Positions 1 through 5,972 are shown, numbered from the stretch's first letter. The stretch is DNA of 6,050 nt from Elusimicrobiota bacterium (GCA_028717525.1 JAQUNT010000160.1:1-6050); one strand, 5' to 3'. Translations and numbers: made by a program. Notes: a model not told the origin generated them from the sequence alone.

Positions 1-1238
1 GCTTCGACGCGGACCCGCTCGGCGTGGAGTTCCAGACCCGCGCGGTCAAGCCGCCCAGGCTGGAGGTGGCGCGCGTCAAGCTGAGCCGCGCCAGCGTGCG
101 GGCCGGGGAAGCCACCCCCGTCTCGGTGACCGTGGCCAACGCGGGCGGGGGCGCGGCCCAGGCGGTGACGGCGGCTTTGGAGCTGGGCAGCCCGGACATC
201 TTCATGTCCGGAGAGCCGTCCGCGGAGCTGGGGGCCCTCAAGCCCGGGGAGTCCAAGACCGCGGAGTTCGAGTTCTTCGTCAAGAAGCGCTACCGGGGGG
301 CCGGGCCCCTGCCGGTCTCCGTCTCCTTGCGGGAGTCCACGGGACGCTACGGCCTGGCCGCGCGGTCCCTGCAGCTGAGCCTGGGCCAAGGGGCGCCCGA
401 GGCGGCCGTGGTCGGCGTCCCGAGCCAGGACGAGCTCGAAGACGTCGACACTCCGCCCGTGACGCGCACCAAGGCCGACCCGGAGGCCTACGCGGTGGTG
501 GTGGGCGTGGAAAAGTACCGCGACATCCCGGCCGTGGAGTTCGCCGCGCGCGACGCCCAGGCCGTCTACGACTACCTCACCCGGTCCATGGGCTTCGACC
601 CCAAGAACGTGGCGCATCTGGCCGACGAACGGGCCACGCGCACGGACCTGGCCACCTATCTGGGGCCCTGGCTCAAGGACCGGGTCACGGCCAAGAGCCG
701 CGTGCTCATCTATTTCTCCGGACACGGCTCGCCCGACCCGGTGACGGGGGAGGGCTACCTCGTCCCCTACGACGGCAGCCCCAACTACCTGGGGACCACG
801 GCCCTCCCGCTCAAGGGTCTCTACGACGAGCTCTCCCGGCTGCCCGCCCGGGACGTGACCGTGGTGCTCGACAGTTGCTTCTCCGGGGCGGGCGGCCGCT
901 CTTTGCTGGCCCAGGGCGTCAGGCCCTTGGTCAACGTCAAGCCCGCCGCCCCGGGCGGGAACATGGTCGTGCTCTCCGCGGCCCGGAGCGAGCAGATCAG
1001 CACCTACTACCCCGAGGCCCAGCACGGGGTGTTCACCTACTTCCTGCTCAAGGGGCTGCGCGGCGCCGCGGACGCGGACCGCGGCGGCGCCGTCACCACG
1101 GCCGAGCTCTACGCCTACCTGCGGCCCGAGGTGGAGCGCGCGGCGCGCCGGCGCCACGTGGAGCAGACCCCGGCCATCGCGCCGGAGCTGCCGGCGCTCG
1201 GCGCGCGGGCCGGCCGGGTCTGGCTGAAGCTCAAGTAG
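1..1238 (+). CDS. Caspase-like (peptidase C14) protein with N-terminal CARDB-like domain, 5' end missing
   Basis: The reading frame is open from the first complete codon at position 3 (encoding FDADPLG) to the TAG at 1236-1238, so the gene starts upstream of the window. A GTG at 24 is in frame but is probably an internal Val, since the frame and the domain continue through it. Numbering from that codon, residues about 12-120 look like a beta-sandwich of the CARDB/Ig-like type (VSVTVANAGGG, then LGALKPGES). Residues about 155-385 are a caspase fold: YAVVVGVEKY opens the first strand, SGHG carries the catalytic His234, and DSCFSG carries the catalytic Cys285. Later come VLSAARSEQIS and HGVFTYFLLKGLRG, usual in the small-subunit half. 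The dyad is intact, so peptidase activity is likely. The family cleaves after basic or acidic residues depending on subtype; substrate is unknown here. No membrane segment is visible, and a signal peptide could lie upstream. It does not look co-transcribed with the hydrogenase genes. Confidence 0.88.
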   Translation, partial: FDADPLGVEFQTRAVKPPRLEVARVKLSRASVRAGEATPVSVTVANAGGGAAQAVTAALELGSPDIFMSGEPSAELGALKPGESKTAEFEFFVKKRYRGAGPLPVSVSLRESTGRYGLAARSLQLSLGQGAPEAAVVGVPSQDELEDVDTPPVTRTKADPEAYAVVVGVEKYRDIPAVEFAARDAQAVYDYLTRSMGFDPKNVAHLADERATRTDLATYLGPWLKDRVTAKSRVLIYFSGHGSPDPVTGEGYLVPYDGSPNYLGTTALPLKGLYDELSRLPARDVTVVLDSCFSGAGGRSLLAQGVRPLVNVKPAAPGGNMVVLSAARSEQISTYYPEAQHGVFTYFLLKGLRGAADADRGGAVTTAELYAYLRPEVERAARRRHVEQTPAIAPELPALGARAGRVWLKLK

Positions 1239-1254
1239 CCGCGGCGCGCCGCGG
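1239..1254. repeat. Perfect 16-bp GC palindrome directly after the caspase stop codon, possible weak terminator
   Basis: CCGCGGCGCGCCGCGG begins at the base after TAG and equals its own reverse complement. As RNA it could fold to a 6-bp stem with a 4-nt loop. No T-run follows (GCGGGATATAAG), so it is not a canonical intrinsic terminator. It could still pause polymerase or protect the 3' end, or it could be a chance feature of GC-rich sequence. Confidence 0.4.
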
Positions 1255-1288
1255 GCGGGATATAAGTCTTGTGTCCCCGGATTTGGGT

Positions 1289-1317
1289 GGTCGTATTATT
1301 AGAAAAATTAATATAAT
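1289..1317 (+). promoter_or_regulatory. Putative promoter of the hydrogenase operon (perfect TATAAT)
   Basis: A perfect -10 hexamer TATAAT lies at 1312-1317 in an AT-rich island (about 1294-1317) that stands out against the GC-rich surroundings. No good -35 is present at the usual spacing; the closest is a poor match around 1289-1294, so an activator may be needed. A second -10-like element, TATTAT, lies at 1294-1299. Transcription from the first would start near 1324, giving a leader of about 27 nt before the hydB ATG. A short inverted repeat (ATTAT 1295-1299, ATAAT 1313-1317) spans the element and could be an operator half-site pair, but is too short to call. Confidence 0.5.
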
Positions 1318-1340
1318 GACCTTCGTCATGCATCCGCATC

Positions 1341-1346
1341 GGGGGA
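1341..1346 (+). promoter_or_regulatory. Weak, close-set ribosome binding site of hydB
   Basis: GGGGGA lies only 4 nt before the ATG at 1351, followed directly by CCCC, which could pair back with the G-run. It is weaker than the GGAGG-type sites before the other three subunit genes. The ATG at 1328 is out of frame, so 1351 remains the best start. Confidence 0.45.
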
Positions 1347-1350
1347 CCCC

Positions 1351-2391
1351 ATGAGCTTCCACTTCATCAAGGACCAAGACTTCCCGGCCTTCCTGTCCGG
1401 CCTCATCAAGGCGCGGACCGTGGTCGGGCCCGTGGCCAAGACCAGCCGCCAGCAGGAGAAGTTCGTCTTCGCCCGGCTGACGGACCCGGCGGCGCTGCGC
1501 CTGGACTACGACGTGACCATCCTGCCGCCCAAGAAGGAGTTCTTCCCGCCCAAGCAGAACCTGCTGCTCTTCGACGGCCCGCGCGTCACGCCCGGCATCG
1601 AGCCGGAGGAGAAGGTGCTCTTCGGCGTGCACCCCTACGACATGAAGGCCCTGGACATGACCGACGCCCTGTTCCGGGAGAAGAACGAGGACCGCAACTA
1701 CACCGCGCACCGCGAGGCCGCGACCGTCGTGGTGTCCAGCGTCCAGAAGGTCTCCCCGCGCGCGTTCTGGGCCTCCATCGGGACCGAGGTCAAGCCCAAG
1801 GGCCACGACGCCTGGCTGACCAAGGTCGCGGGCGGCTGCGTGTACGAGGCCGTGACGGCCAAGGGCGAGGCCCTGCTCCAGCACGGCAAGTTCGCGGCCG
1901 CCAGCGAGGAGCAGAAGAAGGCCGCGCGCCGGGCCGACGAGGAAGCGGCCCGGCAGTGCCCGGAGAAGCTCCAGGGCACCTCGGCCTCCAACGCCAAGAA
2001 GGTCCGCGCCGCCTTCTCCCGGGAGGAGCTCTGGACCAAGTTCGCGCAGGACTGCTTCTCCTGCGGCTCCTGCAACACGGTCTGCCCCACCTGCTACTGC
2101 TTCGACGTGCAGGACTGGTGGCACGTGGACCAGAACACGGGCGGGCGCACCCGCACCTGGGACTCCTGCCTGACCGAGGACTTCGCCAAGATCTCCCTGG
2201 GCGCGGGGGCCCAGGAGAACTTCCGCGAGGAGCGCGCGGAGCGCTTCCGCCACCGCTTCATGCGCAAGGCCGCCTACCTCAACGAGAAGCTCGGCGGCCC
2301 GGCCTGCGTGGGCTGCGGCCGCTGCTCCGCGGCCTGCACCGCCGACATCGCGGACCCCACCGCGGTCATCAACAGCATCCCGGAGGCCTGA
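1351..2391 (+). CDS. hydB: Group 3b [NiFe] hydrogenase (sulfhydrogenase) beta subunit, 4Fe-4S electron-transfer protein
   Basis: A 346-residue cytosolic iron-sulfur subunit of the HydB/AsrA family that should pass electrons within the hydrogenase complex. The C-terminal part shows two ferredoxin-like cysteine sets. The first is C235-x2-C238-x2-C241-x3-C245, followed by P, C248 and C250 (CPTCYC). The second is C319-x2-C322-x2-C325-x3-C329. C273 sits between them in TWDSCLTEDFAK, a stretch typical of this family. The N-terminal half keeps the family layout (FGVHPYDMKALDM, then NYTAHREAATVVV), but cysteines I expect from relatives are replaced: HPYD in place of a Pro-Cys-Asp type motif, and AFWASIGT in place of a Cys-containing CFCxSMGT type motif. 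First gene of the operon; its TGA is 1 nt from the next ATG. There is no signal peptide. Family assignment is firm; the exact cluster number is inferred. Confidence 0.9.
   Translation: MSFHFIKDQDFPAFLSGLIKARTVVGPVAKTSRQQEKFVFARLTDPAALRLDYDVTILPPKKEFFPPKQNLLLFDGPRVTPGIEPEEKVLFGVHPYDMKALDMTDALFREKNEDRNYTAHREAATVVVSSVQKVSPRAFWASIGTEVKPKGHDAWLTKVAGGCVYEAVTAKGEALLQHGKFAAASEEQKKAARRADEEAARQCPEKLQGTSASNAKKVRAAFSREELWTKFAQDCFSCGSCNTVCPTCYCFDVQDWWHVDQNTGGRTRTWDSCLTEDFAKISLGAGAQENFREERAERFRHRFMRKAAYLNEKLGGPACVGCGRCSAACTADIADPTAVINSIPEA
2382..2386 (+). promoter_or_regulatory. Ribosome binding site of hydG inside the end of hydB
   Basis: GGAGG lies 6 nt before the ATG at 2393 and within the last codons of hydB. 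It fixes the hydG start and suggests coupled translation. Confidence 0.7.
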
Positions 2392-2392
2392 C

Positions 2393-3259
2393 ATGCCCAC
2401 CACCACCTGCGCTTGCGGCGGCAAGGCCGCCGCCAAGGACGTCAAGGACAACATCTTCCTGCCCAAGGAAGCCAAGATCGTCCGGGTCGAGAAGACCACC
2501 GAGATGGAGCGCATCTTCACCCTGCGCCTGGCCGACGAAAGCCAGATGAAGTTCGAGCCGGGCCAGATCCTGGAGGTGGGGCTCATGGGCTACGGGGAGA
2601 TCCCGCTCGGCCTGGCCTCCTCCCCGACCCGGGAGAAGACCTTCGACATCGTGGTGCGCTCCGTGGGGCGCGTGTCCCAGGCCCTCAACCGCCTGCAGCA
2701 GGGGGACACCCTCCTGGTCCGCGGCCCCTGGGGCAAGGGCTTCCCGCTGGAGAACCTGCGCGGCCACGACCTGCTCATCATCGCGGGCGGCATCGGGCTC
2801 TGCCCCACGCGCAGCCTGATCCAGTACGCCCTGGACCGCCGCAAGGAGTTCAAGCGCTTCATCCTCTTCTACGGCGCCCGCGACCCGCAGCAGCAGCTCT
2901 TCCTGGCGGACCTGGCGGACTGGCGCAAGTCCCAGGACGTGGAGTACCACGAGACCGTGGACCGCGGCGACCCGACCTGGAAGGGCAACGTGGGCGTCAT
3001 CACCTCGCTCTTCAGCAAGACCAAGATCGACCCGGGCACGCGCGTGGTCATCTGCGGGCCGCCCATCATGTTCAAGTTCGTCATCCGCGAGCTGGAGAAG
3101 CTGGGCGTGGCGCGCGCGAACATCTACCTGGACCTGGAGCGGCGCATGAAGTGCGGGGTGGGCAAGTGCGGCCACTGCCAGATCAACGACAAGTACGTGT
3201 GCACCGACGGCCCGGTCTTCGCGTTCTCGGAGATCGAGCACCTCGAGGAGGCGATCTAA
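2393..3259 (+). CDS. hydG: Group 3b [NiFe] hydrogenase gamma subunit, FAD/NAD(P)-binding reductase
   Basis: A 288-residue diaphorase subunit of the ferredoxin-NADP reductase fold that joins the hydrogenase to NAD(P). Residues about 26-120 form the FAD-binding barrel, with the flavin loop PLGLASSP at 71-78. Residues about 125-245 form the NAD(P) domain, with AGGIG at 131-135 and the CGPP motif at 221-224. A C-terminal [2Fe-2S] site is seen as C254-x4-C259-x2-C262-x7-C270, the usual arrangement in HydG and dihydroorotate dehydrogenase electron-transfer subunits. AsrB and PyrK-type proteins share this architecture, but the position between hydB and the hydrogenase subunits settles the role. Preference for NADPH or NADH cannot be read reliably from the sequence. 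The N-terminus carries an extra CAC motif (C6, C8) before the barrel. Its TAA is 1 nt from the hydD ATG. Confidence 0.92.
   Translation: MPTTTCACGGKAAAKDVKDNIFLPKEAKIVRVEKTTEMERIFTLRLADESQMKFEPGQILEVGLMGYGEIPLGLASSPTREKTFDIVVRSVGRVSQALNRLQQGDTLLVRGPWGKGFPLENLRGHDLLIIAGGIGLCPTRSLIQYALDRRKEFKRFILFYGARDPQQQLFLADLADWRKSQDVEYHETVDRGDPTWKGNVGVITSLFSKTKIDPGTRVVICGPPIMFKFVIRELEKLGVARANIYLDLERRMKCGVGKCGHCQINDKYVCTDGPVFAFSEIEHLEEAI
3245..3251 (+). promoter_or_regulatory. Ribosome binding site of hydD
   Basis: GAGGAGG lies 9 nt before the ATG at 3261, inside the last codons of hydG (encoding LEEAI). It is a strong site that supports this start. Confidence 0.7.
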
Positions 3260-3260
3260 G

Positions 3261-4013
3261 ATGGCCAAGCCCAAAGTCGCGTTCTTCGACTTCACTTGCT
3301 GTGAAGGCTGCCAGATCGAGTTCACCAACTACGGCGACCCGGTCTTCCTGGAGCTGCTCAAGCACGTGGACGTGGTGGAGTTCCGCGAGGCCATGTCCGA
3401 GAAGTGCCGGGAGCCCCTGGACATCGCCTTCATCGAGGGCAGCTTCTCCCGCGAGGCCGACCGGCCCCGCCTGGAGGAGATCCGCCGGCGCGCCAAGGTC
3501 GTCATCGCCTACGGCCAGTGCGCGGCCACGGCGGGGATCAACGCGCTCAAGAACCACACCTCGGACTACCGCAAGTTCGTCTACGGCAAGGACGCGGCGC
3601 TGCCGCACCTCGACAGCCAGATCGCGGTGGGCGTGGACCAGGCCATCAAGGTGGACTATTACGCCTACGGCTGCCCGGTCAACAAGTACGAGGTCCTGCA
3701 GATCGTCTCGCACCTGCTGCACGGCAAGGACCCGGTCATCCCCAACTACCCGGTGTGCGTGGAGTGCAAGCGCCGGGAGACCATCTGCCGCTTCGACGTG
3801 GGCGACTACTGCCTGGGCCAGACCGCGCGGGCCGGCTGCGGCGCCCCTTGCCCGGCCGACGGCATCCCCTGCGAGGCCTGCCGGGGCTTCGTGGACAAGC
3901 CGAACCACGAGGCGCTGGTCAAGGTGCTCGACAAGCGCGCCGGCATGCCCAAGGGCTGGGCGCGCCACAAGACCCGGATGTTCACGGCCAACCAGAGAGG
4001 AGACGTGAAATGA
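3261..4013 (+). CDS. hydD: Group 3b [NiFe] hydrogenase small (delta) subunit
   Basis: A 250-residue small subunit that conducts electrons away from the NiFe site. The proximal [4Fe-4S] cluster ligands are visible as C14 and C17 (TCCEGC), C87 (GQCAA) and C138 (GCP). A C-terminal ferredoxin-like region holds exactly eight further clustered cysteines (C166, C169, C176, C184, C193, C197, C204, C207), enough for two more [4Fe-4S] clusters. There is no Tat signal (no twin-arginine leader) and no membrane anchor, as expected for a cytosolic group 3 enzyme rather than an uptake hydrogenase of group 1. All expected cluster ligands are present, so the subunit looks functional. The TGA overlaps the hydA start as ATGA. 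Confidence 0.93.
   Translation: MAKPKVAFFDFTCCEGCQIEFTNYGDPVFLELLKHVDVVEFREAMSEKCREPLDIAFIEGSFSREADRPRLEEIRRRAKVVIAYGQCAATAGINALKNHTSDYRKFVYGKDAALPHLDSQIAVGVDQAIKVDYYAYGCPVNKYEVLQIVSHLLHGKDPVIPNYPVCVECKRRETICRFDVGDYCLGQTARAGCGAPCPADGIPCEACRGFVDKPNHEALVKVLDKRAGMPKGWARHKTRMFTANQRGDVK
3998..4002 (+). promoter_or_regulatory. Ribosome binding site of hydA
   Basis: AGGAG lies 7 nt before the ATG at 4010, in the last codons of hydD. It decides the hydA start: the frame is open well upstream to 3404, but that extension is out-of-frame reading of hydD. Confidence 0.75.
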
Positions 4014-5326
4014 GCAAGACCCTGTCCATCGCCGTCCACCACCTGACCCGCGTCGAAGGCCACGGCAACATCGAGGTCGACGTCGAGAACGGGCGCGTCC
4101 TGAAGTGCGAGTGGCAAGTGCCGGAGGCCCCGCGCTTCTTCGAGGCCATGGTCCGGGGCCGGCACTACACGGAAGTGGCCCGCGTCACCAGCCGCATCTG
4201 CGGCATCTGCTCGGTCGGCCACACTCTGGCCTCCTTGAAGGCCACCGAGGCGGCCCTGGGCATCCAGGTCTCGGAGCAGACCTTCAAGCTGCGCGAGCTC
4301 CTCAAGCACGCGGAGAACTTCGACAGCCACGTCCTGCACGTGTACTTCCTGGCCGCGCCGGACCTGCTGGGCGCGCCCTCCGTGTTCCCCCTGGTGGCCA
4401 CGCATGGCCCGGTGGTCGCCCGGGCCCTGCGCCTCAAGCGCCTGGGCCATGAGTGGGGCTCGCTCATCGGCGGCCGCACCACGCACCCGACCCGGGCGGT
4501 GCCGGGCGGCTTCTCCGCTTTCCCGAGCGTGGCGGAGCTCAAGGCCCTCAAGGAGCGGATGCTGGCCGCGGTGCCGGACCTGGAGGAGACCTTGAAGACC
4601 GTCAAGGCCCTGGCCCCGGCCATCCCGGCCTTCGACCGGCCCACCGAGTACATGGCCCTGCACAGCAAGGCCGGCTACGCGCTCTACGACGGCGAGATCC
4701 AGACCGTGCTGCCCGACGGGAACAAGAAGACCTACGCGGTCGCGGACTACAAGAAGTGCACCAACGAGTACCTGCCCAAGGTCTCCACGGCCAAGTACAC
4801 CAAGAACCGGCTGGAGAGCTACGCGGCCGGCGCCCTGGCGCGCTTCAACAACAACCACGACCAGCTGCAGCCCGCGGCCAAGAAGGTGGCCGCGGACCTG
4901 GGCCTCAAGGCCATCTGCACCAACCCCTACATGAACACCGTGGCGCAGGTGGTGGAGATCGTGCACAGCTTCCACGAGTCCCTGGCCTTGGTGGACCACT
5001 TCATCAAGAACGGCGTCAAGGACGAGCCCCTGGCCAAGCCCACCAAGTTCGCCCAGGGCGCGGGCGCGGCCGAGGTGCCGCGCGGCATCCTGTTCCACGA
5101 GTACGAGTACGACAAGAACGGGCTCTGCCTGGGCGGCAACTGCATCATCCCGACCAACCAGAACCACGCCAACATCCAGAAGGACTTCGAGGCCCTGGTC
5201 CCGAAGCTCCTGAAGGAGGACGCGGACGAGAAGAAGATGGAGCTGAGGCTCGAGATGCTGGTGCGCGCCTACGACCCCTGCATCTCCTGCTCGACGCACT
5301 TCCTGGACGTGAAGTTCGTCCGGTAA
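4010..5326 (+). CDS. hydA: Group 3b [NiFe] hydrogenase large (alpha) catalytic subunit
   Basis: A 438-residue catalytic subunit carrying the Ni-Fe(CN)2CO centre that interconverts H2 with protons and electrons. All hallmark motifs are present: RVEGHG at residues 14-19, with Glu16 in the position of the conserved proton-transfer Glu; the L1 motif RICGICSVGH at 62-71, giving nickel ligands C64 and C67; and the C-terminal DPCISCSTH at 422-430, giving C424 and C427. Eight residues (FLDVKFVR) follow His430, so maturation by a hydrogenase-specific endopeptidase after this His is expected. SRICGICSVGHTLAS and the hydB-hydG-hydD-hydA order agree with the NAD(P)-linked group 3b enzymes known from Pyrococcus hydrogenase I. 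Some of these also reduce sulfur to H2S in vitro; that activity is inferred only. The start overlaps the hydD stop (ATGA), favouring equal subunit synthesis. Confidence 0.96.
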   Translation: MSKTLSIAVHHLTRVEGHGNIEVDVENGRVLKCEWQVPEAPRFFEAMVRGRHYTEVARVTSRICGICSVGHTLASLKATEAALGIQVSEQTFKLRELLKHAENFDSHVLHVYFLAAPDLLGAPSVFPLVATHGPVVARALRLKRLGHEWGSLIGGRTTHPTRAVPGGFSAFPSVAELKALKERMLAAVPDLEETLKTVKALAPAIPAFDRPTEYMALHSKAGYALYDGEIQTVLPDGNKKTYAVADYKKCTNEYLPKVSTAKYTKNRLESYAAGALARFNNNHDQLQPAAKKVAADLGLKAICTNPYMNTVAQVVEIVHSFHESLALVDHFIKNGVKDEPLAKPTKFAQGAGAAEVPRGILFHEYEYDKNGLCLGGNCIIPTNQNHANIQKDFEALVPKLLKEDADEKKMELRLEMLVRAYDPCISCSTHFLDVKFVR

Positions 5327-5340
5327 GCCGCACTGAACGA

Positions 5341-5365
5341 GCGGGCGCCCCGCAGGGGCGCCCGC
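5341..5365. terminator. Hairpin 1 after hydA: 11-bp perfect GC stem, GCA loop
   Basis: Left arm GCGGGCGCCCC (5341-5351) is the exact reverse complement of the right arm GGGGCGCCCGC (5355-5365), with a 3-nt GCA loop. It begins 14 nt after the hydA stop. No T-run follows directly, but its position between convergent genes makes it a likely bidirectional transcription terminator or 3'-end stabiliser. Confidence 0.75.
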
Positions 5366-5367
5366 CA

Positions 5368-5394
5368 CCGGCGGTCCTCGCAGAGGACCGCCGG
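5368..5394. terminator. Hairpin 2 after hydA: 12-bp perfect GC stem, GCA loop
   Basis: Left arm CCGGCGGTCCTC (5368-5379) pairs perfectly with GAGGACCGCCGG (5383-5394) across the same GCA loop as hairpin 1, two bases downstream of it. It is followed by TCCCGTTTAG, with only a short T-run. Together the pair forms a tandem terminator serving the hydrogenase operon and, in reverse, the convergent gene. Confidence 0.75.
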
Positions 5395-5421
5395 TCCCGT
5401 TTAGTGGCCGGCGGCGGTCCT
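5384..5421. repeat. Further copy of the hairpin 2 arm, possible competing stem
   Basis: CGGCGGTCCT at 5412-5421 repeats the left arm of hairpin 2 and is the exact reverse complement of AGGACCGCCG at 5384-5393. It could form a 10-bp stem with an 18-nt loop that excludes hairpin 2. On the minus strand this copy is transcribed first, right after the stop codon of the NTF2-like gene. Confidence 0.5.
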
Positions 5422-5429
5422 TCCCAGGC

Positions 5430-5948
5430 TCAGGGAGCCTCCTCCGCGATGTAGGAGAGGATGCGCGGCCAGCGGCCCTTGGCCTTGTCGTCCATGGTCC
5501 AGACCTGGTGGACGCGCATGGAGATGAACTTGCCGTCCCTGCCTTCGGCCCGCCAAAGGACGATGAGGTCGGCCTGGTAGCGGCCGCCGCCGAACAGGGT
5601 GACGCTGAGGCGCTCGACCTGGTGCGTGTTGGACTTGATGCTCTTGCCGATGCCCGCGTACCAGCGCTTGAAGTCCTCGTGGGAGCTCAGCGTGGCGTCC
5701 GGGAAGCGCATCTGCAGGCCCTGGTCCGCGAAGAGGGGGAGGAGCTTGCCGACGTGGACATGTCGGTCGTACATGGCGAACACGTGGTAGACGAAGCTCT
5801 TGATGTCGTTCTCGCCGAAGCGGCTGCCTTTTCGGAGGCGGACCGTGTCCAGGTAGTCCTGCGGGACGGGGGCGGGGCTGGCGGCATCGCACTGAGGAAC
5901 GAGTCCTCCCAAGAGAATGCCGAGGACTGCGGATCGAGCTGTTGTCAT
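5430..5948 (-). CDS. Small exported protein, probable NTF2-like (SnoaL-type) fold
   Basis: A 172-residue protein transcribed towards the hydrogenase operon. Start chosen at the ATG at 5946-5948, because it gives a signal-peptide-like N-terminus (MTTARSAVLGILLGGLVPQCDAAS), with cleavage likely near residues 22-24, and because GGAGAGG lies upstream. Cys20 is not in a convincing lipobox (VPQC). An ATG at 6045-6047 is in frame but has no such site and lies upstream of the likely -10. The mature part resembles NTF2-like proteins: a helical start (DIKSFVYHVFAMYDRHVHVGKLLPLFAD), then LQMRFPD, FKRWYAGI, THQVERLSV, and beta-rich YQADLIVLWRAEGRDGKFISMRVHQVW. Proteins of this fold are enzymes or ligand binders with very varied jobs, so no function can be assigned. 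A periplasmic or exported location is inferred. No link to hydrogen metabolism is visible. Confidence 0.75.
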   Translation of the reverse strand: MTTARSAVLGILLGGLVPQCDAASPAPVPQDYLDTVRLRKGSRFGENDIKSFVYHVFAMYDRHVHVGKLLPLFADQGLQMRFPDATLSSHEDFKRWYAGIGKSIKSNTHQVERLSVTLFGGGRYQADLIVLWRAEGRDGKFISMRVHQVWTMDDKAKGRWPRILSYIAEEAP

Positions 5949-5958
5949 GTATTGATTA

Positions 5959-5965
5959 CCTCTCC
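5959..5965 (-). promoter_or_regulatory. Ribosome binding site of the NTF2-like gene
   Basis: On the minus strand GGAGAGG stands 10 nt before the ATG at 5948, slightly far but the only purine-rich match. It supports this start over the longer reading. Confidence 0.55.
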
Positions 5966-5972
5966 GGATACT

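Noticed and set aside
24..26. GTG at 24 as the true start of the caspase gene
   Set aside because: The frame is open upstream to the window edge with plausible protein sequence (FDADPLG), so the start is more likely outside the window.
1231..2586. 451-residue open frame on the minus strand across hydB
   Set aside because: It is antisense to hydB and low in complexity (runs of Leu, Gly, Ala, Val, Arg), as expected from GC-rich codon bias on the opposite strand. There is no ribosome site or known motif.
2413..4008. 531-residue plus-strand open frame overlapping hydG and hydD
   Set aside because: It reads both genes in a wrong frame. The product is Arg/Pro/Ala-rich with no family features, while the hydG and hydD frames carry full motif sets.
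1..5326. Caspase plus hydrogenase as a single functional system
   Set aside because: The genes are separated by 112 bp with a palindrome and a separate promoter, and no shared motif links them, so the neighbourhood is probably incidental.
3806..5368. 520-residue open frame on the minus strand across hydA
   Set aside because: Composition is dominated by Val, Leu, Gly, Gln and Arg with no domain. It mirrors the third-position bias of hydA.
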